A program made the position numbers and the translations under genes. From positions 84,635,995-84,699,994 of the forward strand of contig OX393555.1 in assembly GCA_947650365.1 (NCBI GenBank): a stretch of 64,000 bases of DNA, written 5' to 3'. The notes beneath the pieces were generated by a model. It was not told the origin of the DNA, did no database searches, and worked only from the letters and a program-made list of their open reading frames with translations. The DNA is from Chamaelirium japonicum (lineage: Eukaryota > Streptophyta > Magnoliopsida > Liliales > Melanthiaceae). Shown piece after piece: positions 27,560 to 39,105 of this stretch (the first letter of the stretch is position 1; each line of letters opens with the position of its first letter).

Positions 27560-28240
27560 CTCTGTAGCTTCTACATGCTGCCCAAAAGCCTTTGCAGGAA
27601 TTCCTTAAAGGAATTGGCAACATTGTCTGTAGATTCCACCTCAGTACCGCTACTTGCATTTCCTCCTATAATTGTCAGATCAAGTGGAGTTTGTACTTGA
27701 TGGGTTTCCTCCCACGGCGGTGCTTAGTCTCATTGGACCTTGCTTACTGCTCTTCTGTTGCAACAACAGATAACTGAGCTTCTGGTACGCGTCCCAAGTT
27801 CTCTAAGAACTTCCTAAGCCTTACCACCTGATATACTACTTCGCACGCAACAACGTGCTAAGCCTCTGTGGTAGAGTCTGTGATGCACTTGCTTCACACT
27901 CTACCAACTACCGTTTCTAATCCCAAGATAAAAATAATCCCTGAAATTGATTCTCTGGAACACACATCTGACACCAAAGTCAGACCTTGTGCGTCCAATC
28001 GATATCAGGACCTGTGAAGTGCAAGCTAACTCACAATCCTCACTTGATGAGGACTTCAGAGTATACCCTTCACTTTAGTCCAATGATTTGGACCCGGGTT
28101 CGACTGAAACCGACCCATCATTCCTGCTGCGCAATAGATATCTAGTCTCGTAAAACGAATCTGGCTAAAATCTTATCTTCATGCGTAGCATGTGACAGCA
28201 AGAGAACCTTGCTCTGGTTATCTCGAGTTACCTTGATTCC
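27560..28240 (-). pseudogene. RNase H region of copia 1 (degenerate)
   Basis: Short readable blocks in changing frames match the end of copia pol. Near 27565-27650 the minus strand reads a peptide resembling ADNMADPFTKALP of element 2, here ESTDNVANSFKEFL. Near 27800 it reads VVRLRKFLENLGRVPEAQ, matching the WLKKFLTDLGCVPGAQ block of element 2. Numerous stops and frame changes separate these blocks. In life the domain would remove RNA from the RNA/DNA hybrid during reverse transcription. No intact catalytic set could be traced. Confidence 0.7.
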
Positions 28241-28269
28241 CAGAGCATAACTCGCCTCACTAGGGTCTT

Positions 28270-28900
28270 TCACATCGAATTGTGATGACTACAAACATTT
28301 ACCGTAAACAATATTCTTACGTCATTTTCAATCAGTAGAATATCGTTAACGTAAAGTACTAAATACACCCTTGTAGCTATTTCACCTTTCTTGTACCAAC
28401 TTGGTTTATCCTTATTCTGATCAAATCCGTGTGAGCAGATTCCCTTGATCAAAATAGACATTCCATCTTGGATGCTTGCATCAGTCCATAAATGGACCGT
28501 TGCAACTTGCATTCCATATCTTCCTAACCTACTGACACAAAGCCTGGGGCTTCTCATCCATATGTTCTTTCCAAATTCCCGTTAGGGAATAACTGTCTTG
28601 ACATCCATCAACCAGATCTCCCAACTATAATGGGCTGCGATGGATTAAGAGGATCCGAAATAGACTTAGGCATAGCTACCAGTGAGATGGTTTTGACATA
28701 GTCAATCCCTTCTCCTTTGGTAACTAATCTAGCTACTTAAGTCTTAATCGGGTGCTCTTCTTATACACCTTGTACACCCTGAAGGGTGATAGTGATATAA
28801 GTGTCAAGACTGTTCCAAGGGACATTGATGCTGATTTGCCTCTATGGTCTTTTGTCAGTCAGAGCTGTCGGAAGCTCCCACTACCTTTTCATAGCTCTAG
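28270..28900 (-). pseudogene. Reverse transcriptase of copia 1 (degenerate)
   Basis: The frame at 28270-28557 has the copia RT palm signature. The catalytic motif, normally YVDD, reads YVND: codon 28345-28347 is AAC, so one catalytic aspartate is changed to asparagine. It is followed by ILLIEND, as in ILLIGND of relatives. Upstream blocks between 28560 and 28900 correspond by alignment to the RT N-terminal half of element 2 (segments around 47200-47600) but are frameshifted. The polymerase could not be active. The assignment rests on motif order and on the better preserved relative in this window. Confidence 0.8.
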
Positions 28901-28999
28901 GGATCATCCTCCTGAAACTCTAGATTAACTATCGAAGTTTCTCCATAGTATCTTTCAGGAGCTCTGATGGTCCCACAACGACGTGGTGGTGGTGGTACA

Positions 29000-29900
29000 A
29001 AGTGAATCGTTTCTACAGTACCTGGTATACTAGTTTCTGTATCATCTACTCCCACTACGTTTTCAGATGCGCATTCTCTACTAGTACCCAGTAGTTCACC
29101 CAGAACTACCTTACTGATAAACTTATGGTCTATAATATAATCCTGGTCTAGGTAGATGGTGTTCGTAGAAACGATTACCTTTCAAACCTCAAGATCATAG
29201 AACAGTCCACCTTATGCCTCCTAAGGGTAACCTACAAACAGATATACCTGGAACTATATCTCCAACTCATCCCTCTTGTCCTTTTGCACAAGTGCAGGAC
29301 AACCCTATATCTCGAGACACTATAGTGTCAGCTTTCGCTTAGACCATAGCTCTCTATAGGTCTGAGGCACTGATCTAGATGAGAGATAGTTTCAGATATA
29401 AGCTATTGTTTTAAGGTACAACCCCACCAAAGGTGGGTAGTACACTTGGTAATATTCATCATACTACAGACCATGTCAAACAGAGTCCGATTCCTTCTCT
29501 CGGAGACTTCATTCTGACGTGTCATCCTTGGAGCATTTAACTGGGAGATAATCCCATGCTCCTTTAGGATCCTATGGAACTCATCCGATAGTGACTTATT
29601 TCTTCGATTAAATCGAAGAGTCTTCTATCGTCTAGACGCTCTTGGAACCATAGACGTCAAAATTAACTAACCCCCATACCTTTTGTGGCCCTTTTAGTTA
29701 TTATGCCTTCCAGATTACACTCAGAGGTTAGAAGGATCTCCGATGAATCTGTGAATAGAAACTCGGCCTTCTTTTATCTCTGAATTTATCTAAGGCAAAA
29801 TATCTAAATCAGAGGGGTCACAAATGGGATAGCTTCTCCGAAGGATTTAGATGAAATTTAATTAGACGCTACAGCTGTCATGAAATCTATTTCCGAATTA
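29000..29900 (-). pseudogene. Integrase of copia 1 (degenerate)
   Basis: At about 29455-29595 the minus strand reads LSDEFHRILKEHG followed by QLNAPRMTRQNEVSERRNRT. This is the copia integrase core block that contains the third catalytic acid (the E of SERRN). At about 29700-29770 a remnant of the zinc-binding region (ECNLEGIITKRA) parallels ESCLEGKMTKRS in element 2. Intervening sequence has stops and frameshifts. An active enzyme would insert cDNA into the genome; this copy is dead. Confidence 0.78.
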
Positions 29901-30399
29901 GGATTAAATACAAAGAGATTTTTCTGATCTATTCCTCTAATAATGAAGCTATGTATTCAGTTTAAGATACACACCTATAGTGCTCTCTAAAACTAAAAAC
30001 TTCATTTACCAAGGAGGAAACAGAACTACATCTCTAAAGATCAAAATTCGTGTTTCGGAAAAACTAAGACAATCATATCTAACAGCTTCCGCAGCAGCTT
30101 ATGGCATCAGTACCTATGTTAGGATTCCTTCACTATAAAGTAGCCTTCTGCTTTCCTTGAATCTCTGTAGACCCGAAGTCTACATTCCAAGAAGCATAAG
30201 AACTGCTACTAGATAATGACTCAACTCCTAACATCCTGAGGCCATACTCAATCTTCAAATACCCCCTATACTCGCCAAAATAGAAACACTTCCGTCCTTA
30301 GCGTTACCAGACTTAGGAGTCCACACTAGTTTCTGCACTAGAATAGTTTTCGATCTCTTATAAGTTACTCCCTTTGGTCCTTCTAAAGAAGACCTAGGT

Positions 30400-31020
30400 T
30401 AAGCACTAAAGGCTTTGCCTTTAATCTTGATCTCATCCTTTGTCTCTTGGAAATCTCCTTAGAAGTTCTACGTTTGTCATCTCTAGCTTGTTAAATCTAA
30501 AGTCTCTGACAGCGCCTTCGAATGTTCCAAACAAGAATGCAAGACAGACGTCTTCCACTACCTCGTCATCTGGCACCATGTCTTTGGAATCTAGTTCGAT
30601 CTGGAACTCAAAGATGTGTTCCCGAACAGGTATACCCTCTGACATCTCAGTACCGACAAGTATCTTAGTGGAAAAGCGATGAGTCTACCGACTCCGCTTT
30701 CCAAACATCTTATGCAAGTAAAACTTTATTAGAGAAGACCCGACATATCTTTGACTCGCTTCTAAAGAGTTGTCCACAAGTCTGCTATAACATAGTACTT
30801 GCACATCTCCTTAGACTCTCGCTAGTCATCATATGCCCTAGTTAGTGCCCTAGTGATATCTGGACCCGTTAGGTCTAGTACAGGGATATTTAGATTACAA
30901 GCCAATGTACGTTTACTACCCTAAGTATAAGCTAAAAAAGTGCTTCCGCTCTATGTAGTTAGAGACCCGATAACTGGTTCTATTATAGGATAACGGATAG
31001 GGGGACTATATGGTTGAATG
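30400..31020 (-). pseudogene. gag of copia 1 (degenerate)
   Basis: The frame at 30433-30645 contains FEGAVRDFRFNKLEMTNVEL, which aligns with FEGFITNFNLNRLEMSNTEL in the gag of element 2; both carry the VRDHML/VREHIF-type block just before it. Upstream codons to about 31020 are broken by stops. gag would encode the structural protein of the virus-like particle. Sequence from about 29900 to 30400 should hold the end of gag and protease, but no catalytic DSG motif could be read. Confidence 0.72.
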
Positions 31021-32756
31021 AAAACGAATGCAAAATAACTTATTTTATGGATTTTTAAAATAAGCTAATTATATCCAAATGTCAGCGCTACCCTCACAGC
31101 GAAGACACCTCTATGGATTAATTTAACCATGTATGTAAGATCTCGGAATAGGCTGCACCTGTCAGAGGGGGCAGTGTGCAGGTCATCCGCTTACACGGGT
31201 CTTTTCCTTGATCCTATCCAAATCTGCCAACTAAGGGCTTTGATGAACCATGGTTATCTTTTGGCCAGTACCACGTGATCACCATTGTCTTCGCAACGAA
31301 TACCTCACGTGTACTTCGGATGCTTAACCACGAGCCTAGGCAATTACGGAACGGAAGTTCTAACGGCCCCCACGAGGGTGAGTAAAGCCTGAACCCTTGG
31401 TGCCGTAACAGCCATATCCCGAGGGAGATCACTAAGTAATTTGGCATAGAAAAACACAGCTCTCACCCGAGGGGGTTGTTGAGTTATGCCCTCCCACCCA
31501 AGCACGAAGTGATTGGCCGTGGAGGCTAGAGGATCTCTAAAAGTCCTCTCTTGCATCCCTTATTAAATTTGAGGGTTATTTAATGCAAGTATGAGTGTAC
31601 ACTAAGGTCACGACAACCTATACACTAGACCCTGGTCATATCGTGCTCCCACTAGCGTTTCAAGCCTTTTGCGAAGCATTAATCGATCTCGGAATATCAT
31701 AGTCCCTGCCTCGAGTGGATTTCTCCACTCAAGGGTCATATTACATATCCCAAGAACATCGATGCTTTGCAAACTTATCTATTACGCTAATGCCCTGGAG
31801 CCTAGCCTAAGGTTAGACTGACAGGAAAGGTCTTCCACTACCATGGCGCCTCGCTTATAAATTTGACGAATGATGTCATAGTAGAATTCCAACTCATTCT
31901 AGGTTTCGATGCTTGCCAAATAGGCACACCCGACTAATCGGGTGTTGACCTAATGAGGGCATAACCAAATATGAGGAATTCATGCTATCATCAAGGGTCA
32001 ATTAAATAATAGGCGTCACTAGTGGAATCCTATCCTAATAAGGTCGCTAGGACCCGAGGGGAAAGGGCATCCCTCTAACACAGATAATCAAATTATCGCA
32101 TCGGGGTTCTCTACAGAAATATAAAGAACTACTGAAAGAAACAAGCACACAACTGAATCAAGTTCAGGGTCCGACCCCTGAACCTGACTGGCACAGCGCA
32201 GGCTCTCTGTCTCCTTCGCAAGGCTCCTCGATTCGATGCAAGCCTCTGTATACGATCTTCTGACACCTTATGCCCTTTGCCATCATCGTGTACGCTTCGC
32301 CGGATCGCCATCGTCCTCCAAGGTTCCGCTCGTCCTTCCGGTGGTGGATCTCCACGGCAAGTCCTCCTCTTCAATCTGTAACCGAAAAAGCTTTAGTACG
32401 CTTCGAGCAAGTGCTCGCTCATATACAATTTCCTAGAACGAAAAGGAAAACAAACCTAGCAAAAAGCCTAGGAATCAAGGGTGGTAAATCTTCACCTCTT
32501 GCCCGACTATGGCTCTAAAATCTATCCACACACAGAAGAAAAAACATCCAGACAAAATCGCTAACACGGGGTCTGACCCCCGGTAGCAAGCAATCACATA
32601 TCCAGAATAATTTTAGAAGCGGCGCCCTGCAAGAACGATTCATAGAACACACAAAAAATATACTATGCATGATCTACTCGTAGAACCCCGATGGCGGCAC
32701 ATACTATTCATGCGCGCACATGATGGTTTCATGAAAAATATGAAACACACACCACT
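31021..32756 (-). other. 5' leader of copia 1
   Basis: This is about 1.7 kb between the primer site and the gag remnant with no convincing coding frame. Segments such as TTGGTCGCTAGGACC followed by GGGGAAAGGGCATCCC (about 32038-32070) recur in the leader of element 2 (about 51107-51140), showing that the two copia families share an unusually long untranslated leader. Confidence 0.7.
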
Positions 32757-32760
32757 AGCG

Positions 32761-32773
32761 TGCTCTGATACCA
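32761..32773 (-). other. Primer binding site of copia 1
   Basis: On the minus strand TGGTATCAGAGCA lies two bases inside the 5' LTR. It is complementary to the 3' end of plant initiator methionine tRNA, the usual copia primer. Confidence 0.9.
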
Positions 32774-32775
32774 AT

Positions 32776-35040
32776 TGTTGGAAGTAAATCAATGGCAGAG
32801 GCCTGCAGCGGAAGCAAAGTGAAGGTCCGAGGACCATGAGCGGTGTGCGTTACATATCAAAATTTTCATCGAAACGATCTACATATGCGTGTATGAATCT
32901 AGCATGGCAACTACGCGAACGCCTAATGACGATCTAACGCGAAAGAACAATCTAGCATGTATGCATGTTCTAATTATGTTAGATCTACTTGTTAGAGATC
33001 ATACCTGCGTGCGGAATCTTTCACCGTGACAAATTTCTTCTTTGTTGATGGAGACGGGCTACGGATCTGCTCGATATATCTTTGGTGCAACAGCCATAAC
33101 TTTTTTCTCCGAACTCCGATTGGGCTGAAATTAGGACTGCAAGTAGCTAACTTAGAGATGCAAATTTTGCAACAAGTTTCACGTCGTTTGGACTTCTGTA
33201 ACTCCCGGAATCACAGAAACAACGCTGATTTTCTGTGCAGATTCTGGACAGTAAAAGGTTGCGGGAGACGCCTTCTAGTTCACCCGATCTCACACGATGC
33301 ACGGCACCTCGTCGATGGATCTCTGAGTGCCTCCATACGATGAGCCTTCTCCTTCTACAAAACATCATGCGAGGAAGACGAGTCGCCATCCAATGGCGCA
33401 AGCGAGGGAGAGAGAGACGAGAGAGGAGATGCGAAGTGAGGAGAGGGGGCGGCTAGGGCTTCCCCATGGCTTGGGCCGGCCCTAGGGCTTGCATGGCTCA
33501 TTAATTTCGTCCCCCCCTCTCTCCCTATGCCTTATATAGGGCCGGCCTTATCCTTACGAATAAGCCTAGCGGATAGGATTGACTGATTCAAACCTCTCCC
33601 TATATATCTCTTCTTTTATCTCTATATTTTCCTTGTTTTTCGAAAACGGTCAAAACCAGCCCATTTTCTGCGCCTCTTGACCGACCCTTTCATCGGAGGC
33701 AACAACCTCCTGAAACTAATAAGGCCGGCCTTGACCAGTCTCTCACCACTCAGGGCCGGCCCCCTTAGTGCATAGTGGCGCATAGTATGACCAAAACGCC
33801 CTTATGTCACTAGTTGGTCGTTCCTCGTGTATGAGACTTTGCAAGGCACACATAAGTGAAGTGCACCAGTGATTTTACTATTCTCTGAGGTTCTCGTAGG
33901 GTGCCCCTAGTGAAGTCAACTAGTCAACTCGCAACATATCCCGGTGCATCGCACCCATATGGCAAAGTTCACTTATGACAAGGAATTGCTACATGCGTCT
34001 CTGTACTAACCTAGGGTTTCCCCTTAGTGCACACACGTAGCTACGCATCTACCGTACACTAGTGCGAAGCACTCATGGAGCGTAGGCTTGGACTTCTTGC
34101 TTCCTCTAACTATATTCTGTGTTTCGAGGAGATGGTATAAGAACCGTACATAATGTCGATAAGGTGGAACCTTCAGGGACCAGGGTTCATGGCTTCTAAC
34201 TCAGACTCGATCGACACACTACCCGAGTGTACCATCGATCCTCTGAGTCCGAGTTAACCTGCATAGCCACCCAGAGTGTGACGCAGGCTGCACTCCAATT
34301 CCCCCAGACTTACTATGTTCTCCCTCATACCCCTGCTCTCCGCTTAGTATGGTAAACCCGCTGTCCCTCCACTTGGTGCCATAACGCAACTCGAGCGGTA
34401 GAGAATACCGTCAGACTCGAGTGCTCATATGACTCGGTTCCTTCCAGGTTGACCACATACATCGTACCTCCGATTACTCTGACGAGCAACTGGATCCGTC
34501 ATCAGTCCAACTGATGACCACCTGGTCAGGGTTTAATACGACGTAGGTCAGACCAAGGAACGCACCTCCGGTTAGGGTTTTGGATCACTGCATCCGGATC
34601 CTTACACATTGGTGCGCCAAAGCACCACACAACTGGTTAGTCCACTAGACATGGTTCCTCAGGGTTTAGGACCGTTTTACCCTAAGCAGAAACACGGTTT
34701 AGTGCACCAATGTCTGCTCATCGATCTGTGCACCGTGTTGGTTCCGTTCGGCCACAGACACTGTGCCTGGTAATGACCGTGGTGGAGATACCCACGCTTT
34801 GTCATCCCAACAGCTTATCCTGATAGGGCGACCAACCCTTATCAGAGCTGCGAACGTATTTAGGTTACATGGGACCAGTCCCTTGAGTCTCCCACTCAAG
34901 TGGATTACCATGTAGCCAGGGCTCTCTGTTCTGTAATCAGAACACGTACTAAGGTACGTACCAATGTGCATTCCTATACTATCAACCATACATAGCTAAA
35001 CTATAGGTTTTACGAGCTGTAGACCTCACCAATTCTAACA
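32776..35040 (-). repeat. 5' LTR of copia element 1
   Basis: Partner of 25195-27521. It lacks the 65-base segment present there: sequence goes straight from CCTCCGGTTAGGG to TTTTGGATCACTG near 34575-34580. Ends are TGTTGG and TTCTAACA on the plus strand. A TATA-like motif lies at 33532-33540 (minus strand). Confidence 0.93.
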
Positions 35041-35045
35041 CATAC
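35041..35045. repeat. Target-site duplication, right, of copia 1
   Basis: CATAC, identical to 25190-25194. Confidence 0.93.
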
Positions 35046-35284
35046 TTTATGGCTCTCTCTTTCTCCCATCTCACAATACGTTATCAGCACGAACATGTCG
35101 ATCCCAGCCGACCAGTCATAAGAAAACGGAGAGAGAAACGAAGATAGAAGAGAGAGAAGATGAGAGATAAGAACGAAGAGATAAACAAAAAAAGAAGAGA
35201 GATAGAAGTCATGCTTCAGTCCATTCACCATGGGTATAGATATGAAGTAAGAAAGAATCTAAATTTTAAAACATCACTTCTTAA

Positions 35285-35425
35285 TAGTATCTTTTCAACG
35301 TTATTATGATTATCATAGTAATGTTACTATAATTTTTCTAATTAAATTAATTGTTTGATTAAAACAAAGAGAGAAAGGAATTTACTATGATAATCGTAAT
35401 AACGTTGAGATGATACTATTGAGAA
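35285..35425. repeat. Short AT-rich remnant
   Basis: AT-rich segment with GATTATCATAGTAATGTTAC and GATAATCGTAATAACG, homologous to the segments at 13955-14060 and 20098-20190. It appears to be a collapsed island whose left and right flanks face each other. Confidence 0.65.
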
Positions 35426-36029
35426 AACTCCAATTCTCAGTAATATCATTAAATCTCTCCGTTCTCTTCTATCTTCTCCTATGGATTAGGTTTTCCCATG
35501 GATTGCTTAGGCCCTAAGTAAGCTTACCTTATAAATAATATACTATCCTTTTAGGATGGGGCACGTTTGATGGCTCTCTCTTTCTCCAATCTCATAATAC
35601 GTTATCAGCACGAACATGTCAAGCCCAGCCGACCCATCACAAGAAAATAGATAGAAAAACAAAGACATAAGTGGAGTTTTGAAATTTAGATTCCTTCTTA
35701 CTTTAGACCTATACCCATGGCCAATTGACTGGAGAAGGACTTCTTCTCTCTTCTCTCTTCATTTATCTCTCCATTATCTTCTCTCTTCTTCTCTCTCTCT
35801 TTTGTCATCGTTAAACTCCACTTCGTTTGATGGCTCTCTCTTCTTTCTTCGTTTATCTCTCCGTTCTCTTCTCTCTTCTTTTGTCTTCGTTTGTCTCTCT
35901 ATTTTTCTTATTACTAGTCGACTGGGCTCGACATGTTCGTGCTGATAACATATTATGAGATGAGAGAAAGTAAGAGTCGTCAAATGTGCCTCACCCTAAA
36001 GGGGTCGTATATTATTTATAGGGTAAACT

Positions 36030-38260
36030 TACTTAGGGCCGTAGTAATCTATGAGAAACCCTAATCCATAGGAGAAGAGAGAAGAGAACAGAGAGATTTA
36101 ATAATATTATTGAGAAGTGGTGTTTTGGAATTTAGATTCCTATTTACATAACACCTATACCCATGGATAATGGACTAGAGGACTTCTCTCTTCTTTCTTT
36201 GTTTATCTATACATTCTCTTCTCTTTTCTTCTCTTTACTCACAACACGTTATCAGCATGAACATGTCGAGCCCAGCAGACCACCATTTAGAATTTAACTA
36301 AATTATTTAAATATATTATTTAAATTATTTATCTCTCTATTCTCTTATCTCTTCTTCTCTTTCTTCTGTCTTTATTTCTCTCTCCAGTTTCTGGTGACTG
36401 GTCGGCTGGGCTCGATATGTTCGTACTGATAACAAGTTGTGAGAAAAAATAAGAAGAGAGAAGAAAAGGAAGAGATAAACAAAGAAAAAAGAGAGAAGAA
36501 GTACTGCTCCAGTCCATTCACCACGGGTATAGGTGTGAAGTAAGAAGGAATCTAAATTCCAAAACTCTACTATTAAATAATATAATTAAATCTCTTAATT
36601 CTCTTCTCTCTTCTCCTATGGATTAAGGTTTCCTTTAAAATGCTTAGGACCTAAGTAAGCTTACCCTATAAATAATATGCGACCCCTTTTGGGTGGGGCA
36701 TGTTTAACGGCTCTTCCTTTCTTCCATCTCATAACATTTTATCAGCATGAATATATCGTGCCCAGCTGACCAGTCGCAAGAAAAGAGAAAGAGAAACAAA
36801 GACAAAAGTGGAGTTTTGGAATTTAAATTCCTTCTTACTTCACACCTATACCCGTGGCCAATAGCCTAGAGCAGGACTTCTTCACTCTTCTCTTCGTTTA
36901 TCTCTCCGTTCTCTTTTCTCTTCTTCCCACACTTCTGTCTATGTTTCTCTATCCGTTTATTGAGAGAAGAAGAGGAGTTTAATGAAAACAAAAGAGAGAT
37001 AAGAAGCGAGAAGAGAACATAGAGAAAAATAAAGAGAAAAGAGAGAACTTCACACCTATACCCGTGGCCAATGGACTGGAGCAGAACTTCTCTCTTCTCT
37101 CTTCGTTTATCTCTTTATTTTCTTCTCTCTTTTTCTTTCTCTTCTGTCTTCGTTTCTCTATCCGTTTATATAGAGAAGAAGTGGAGTTTAACAAAGACAG
37201 AAGAGAGATAAGAAGTTAGAAGAGAACAGAGAGAAAAATGAAGAGAGAAGATGTCCTGCTCTGTCCATTGGCCAAGGGTATAAGTGTGAAGTAAGAAGAA
37301 ATCTAAATACCAAAACTCTAGTTCTATCTTTGTTTCTCTTACTATTTTCTTACGACTGGTCAGCTGGGCTCGACATATACGTACTGATAACATGTTGTGA
37401 GATGGGAAAAAGAGAAAGTCATCAAACATGTGCCACTCTAAAGGGGTCGTATATTATTCATAGGAAAAGCTTACTTAAGGCCTAAGCAATCTATGGGAAA
37501 CCCTTATCCATAGACAAAGAGAAAAGAGAACTGAGAGATTTAATTATATTATTGAGAAGTGGAGTTTTGGAATTTAGATTCCTTCTTACTTCACACATAT
37601 ACCCATGGTGAATGGACTGGAACATGGCTTCTTCTTTCTTCTCTCTTTATTTGTCTCTCCGTTCTCTTCTCTCTTCTTACAACACGTTATCAACATGAAC
37701 ATGTCGAGGCCAACCGACCAGTCACAAGAAAACAGAGAGAGAAATGATGATAGAAGAGAGAGAAGATAATAGAGAGATAAACAAAGAGAGAAGAAGTCCT
37801 GCTTCAATCCATTGGCCACGCGTATAGCTGTAAAGTAAGAAGGAATCTAAATTCCAAAACTCCATATAAGAGAGATAAGAAGAAAGAAGAGAACGAAGAG
37901 ATAAATGAAGAGAGAAGAAAGAAGAAGTCCTACTCCAGTCTATTGGCCATGGGTATAGGTGTGACGTAAGAAGGAATCTAAATTTCTAAACTCCACTTCT
38001 ATCTTTCTTTCTCTCTCTGTTTTATTGTGACTGGTCAGATGGGCTTGACATGTTCGTACTGATAACGTATTAAAAGATGGGAGAAAGAGAGAGTCGTCAA
38101 ACATGCCCCACCCTAAAAGGGTCATATATTATTTATAGGGTAAGCTTACTTAGGGCCTAAGTAATCTATAGGAAATCCTAACCATGGGAGAGATCCGACG
38201 GTGGACAGTCATCCTTCTTACTTCACACCTATACCCCTAGCCAATAGAATGGAGCAAGAC
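36030..38260 (-). repeat. Inverted-duplication arm 2b
   Basis: This is the reverse-complement counterpart of about 2470-4690. Shared rare landmarks are the AT-rich stretch at 36285-36330 (against 4395-4440), two TAAACGGATAGAGAAA-type segments near 36950 and 37165 (against 3770 and 3560), and the unusual joint of GGTGTGAAGTAAGAAGGATG with a GGATCTCTCCCATGG segment near 38190-38230 (against 2555-2600). Confidence 0.72.
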
Positions 38261-38466
38261 TTCTTCTCTCTTCTCTCTTCGTTTATCTCTCCATTCTCTT
38301 CTTTCTTTTTCTCCCATCTCACAATACGTTATCAACACGAATATGTCGTGCCCAACTGACCTGTCATAAGAAAATAGAAAGAGAAACAAAGACAGCAGAG
38401 AGAGAAGAAGAGAGACGAGAACGAAGAGATAAACAAAGAGAGAAATGATAAGAAGTCCTGCTCAAG

Positions 38467-39105
38467 TATAGATCCGCTCCTTGGAGGCTGCAGCATGGAA
38501 GCTTTCTTTGAAGTCTTCTAGCTTGAATTGGATCTTCTGGCATTCTACCATGTTTGAAGAAGTCATAAATTGGCAGTCTTCAATCCCCGAGGTTGTGTTT
38601 TAAGATTGAAAATCGACTGTCTCCAACCCCCAGATCATTCATTAGTGGCAACGATCTGCTGTTCAATGGTGGTTATTGGCGATTCTTGATAGTCGATCTG
38701 TATTCACCTTTCTCCGAGTGAATCTCCAAGTACTGAAGCAGCATTAGCCAGAGCATCAACTTCTCGATTTTCGACCCTCGGGATTTGAAGAAATTCGATG
38801 TTATTGAATCATTGTCGATGATGCATCACCAAAGCCAAGTAGTGTTGCATCCTTTCTTCGCGGGCTGTATACTCCCTATTAATCTGTCGAATTATCAATT
38901 GGGAGTCGCTGTGGACAACGAGGCGGTCCACCCCCAAGGATCTAGCAATCTCCAATCCAGAGATAAGTGCTTCGTATTCTGCTTTGTTGTTTGTAGTGTT
39001 GAATCCGAGGAGAATAGCCTTTTGAAGGTGATCGAGCTCGGGGGATATCAAGACTATCTCAATTCCCAAATCGATTGCACTTGAAGCTCCGTCAGTGTAA
39101 AGCTT
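38467..39105 (-). pseudogene. Second (archaeal-type) RNase H and linker of Tat fragment
   Basis: The open frame 38809-39069 contains the block NTTNNKAEYEALISGLEIAR followed by VHSDSQLIIRQINREYTARE. The acidic residues are E of AEYEAL and D of HSDSQL; this is the archaeal-type RNase H seen downstream of the first RNase H in Tat elements. Further on the minus strand comes IPRVENREVDALANAAS (the domain end, about 38710-38770). Then, near 38480-38560, PIYDFFKHGRMPEDPIQARR appears, the linker that precedes integrase. The integrase itself is missing: the fragment stops at 38467 against the array. Stops occur between blocks. Confidence 0.82.

Larger units (their letters stand above)
25195..35040 (-). 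mobile_element. Ty1/copia LTR retrotransposon 1 (complete, decayed)
   Basis: This is a 9846-bp element on the minus strand with two long LTRs (2327 bp at 25195-27521, 2265 bp at 32776-35040) starting TGTTAG and ending CCAACA on the minus strand. It has a primer site complementary to initiator methionine tRNA next to the right LTR, a polypurine tract next to the left LTR, and a five-base target duplication. Internal order on the minus strand is leader, gag, protease, integrase, reverse transcriptase, RNase H, which is copia order. Coding regions carry many stops and frameshifts, so it is not autonomous. The host locus is the non-coding array. Confidence 0.93.
35046..38466. repeat. Degenerate ~0.5-kb repeat array, right block
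   Basis: This is the same repeat family as the left block, resuming directly after the copia insertion at 25195-35040. If the insertion is removed, the unit reads through: the segment ending GGGTGGGGCATAC at 25194 joins TTTATGGCTCTCTC at 35046, which matches other units. Orientation again alternates: the TATA orientation appears near 35530 and 36660, the opposite near 36020, 37470 and 38140. The block ends inside a unit where a Tat-type retrotransposon fragment begins. No genes were seen. Confidence 0.88.

Noticed and set aside
25308..27777. Short frames in the copia 1 LTR
   Set aside because: They occur in both LTRs with differing ends and have no resemblance to known proteins; LTRs are non-coding.
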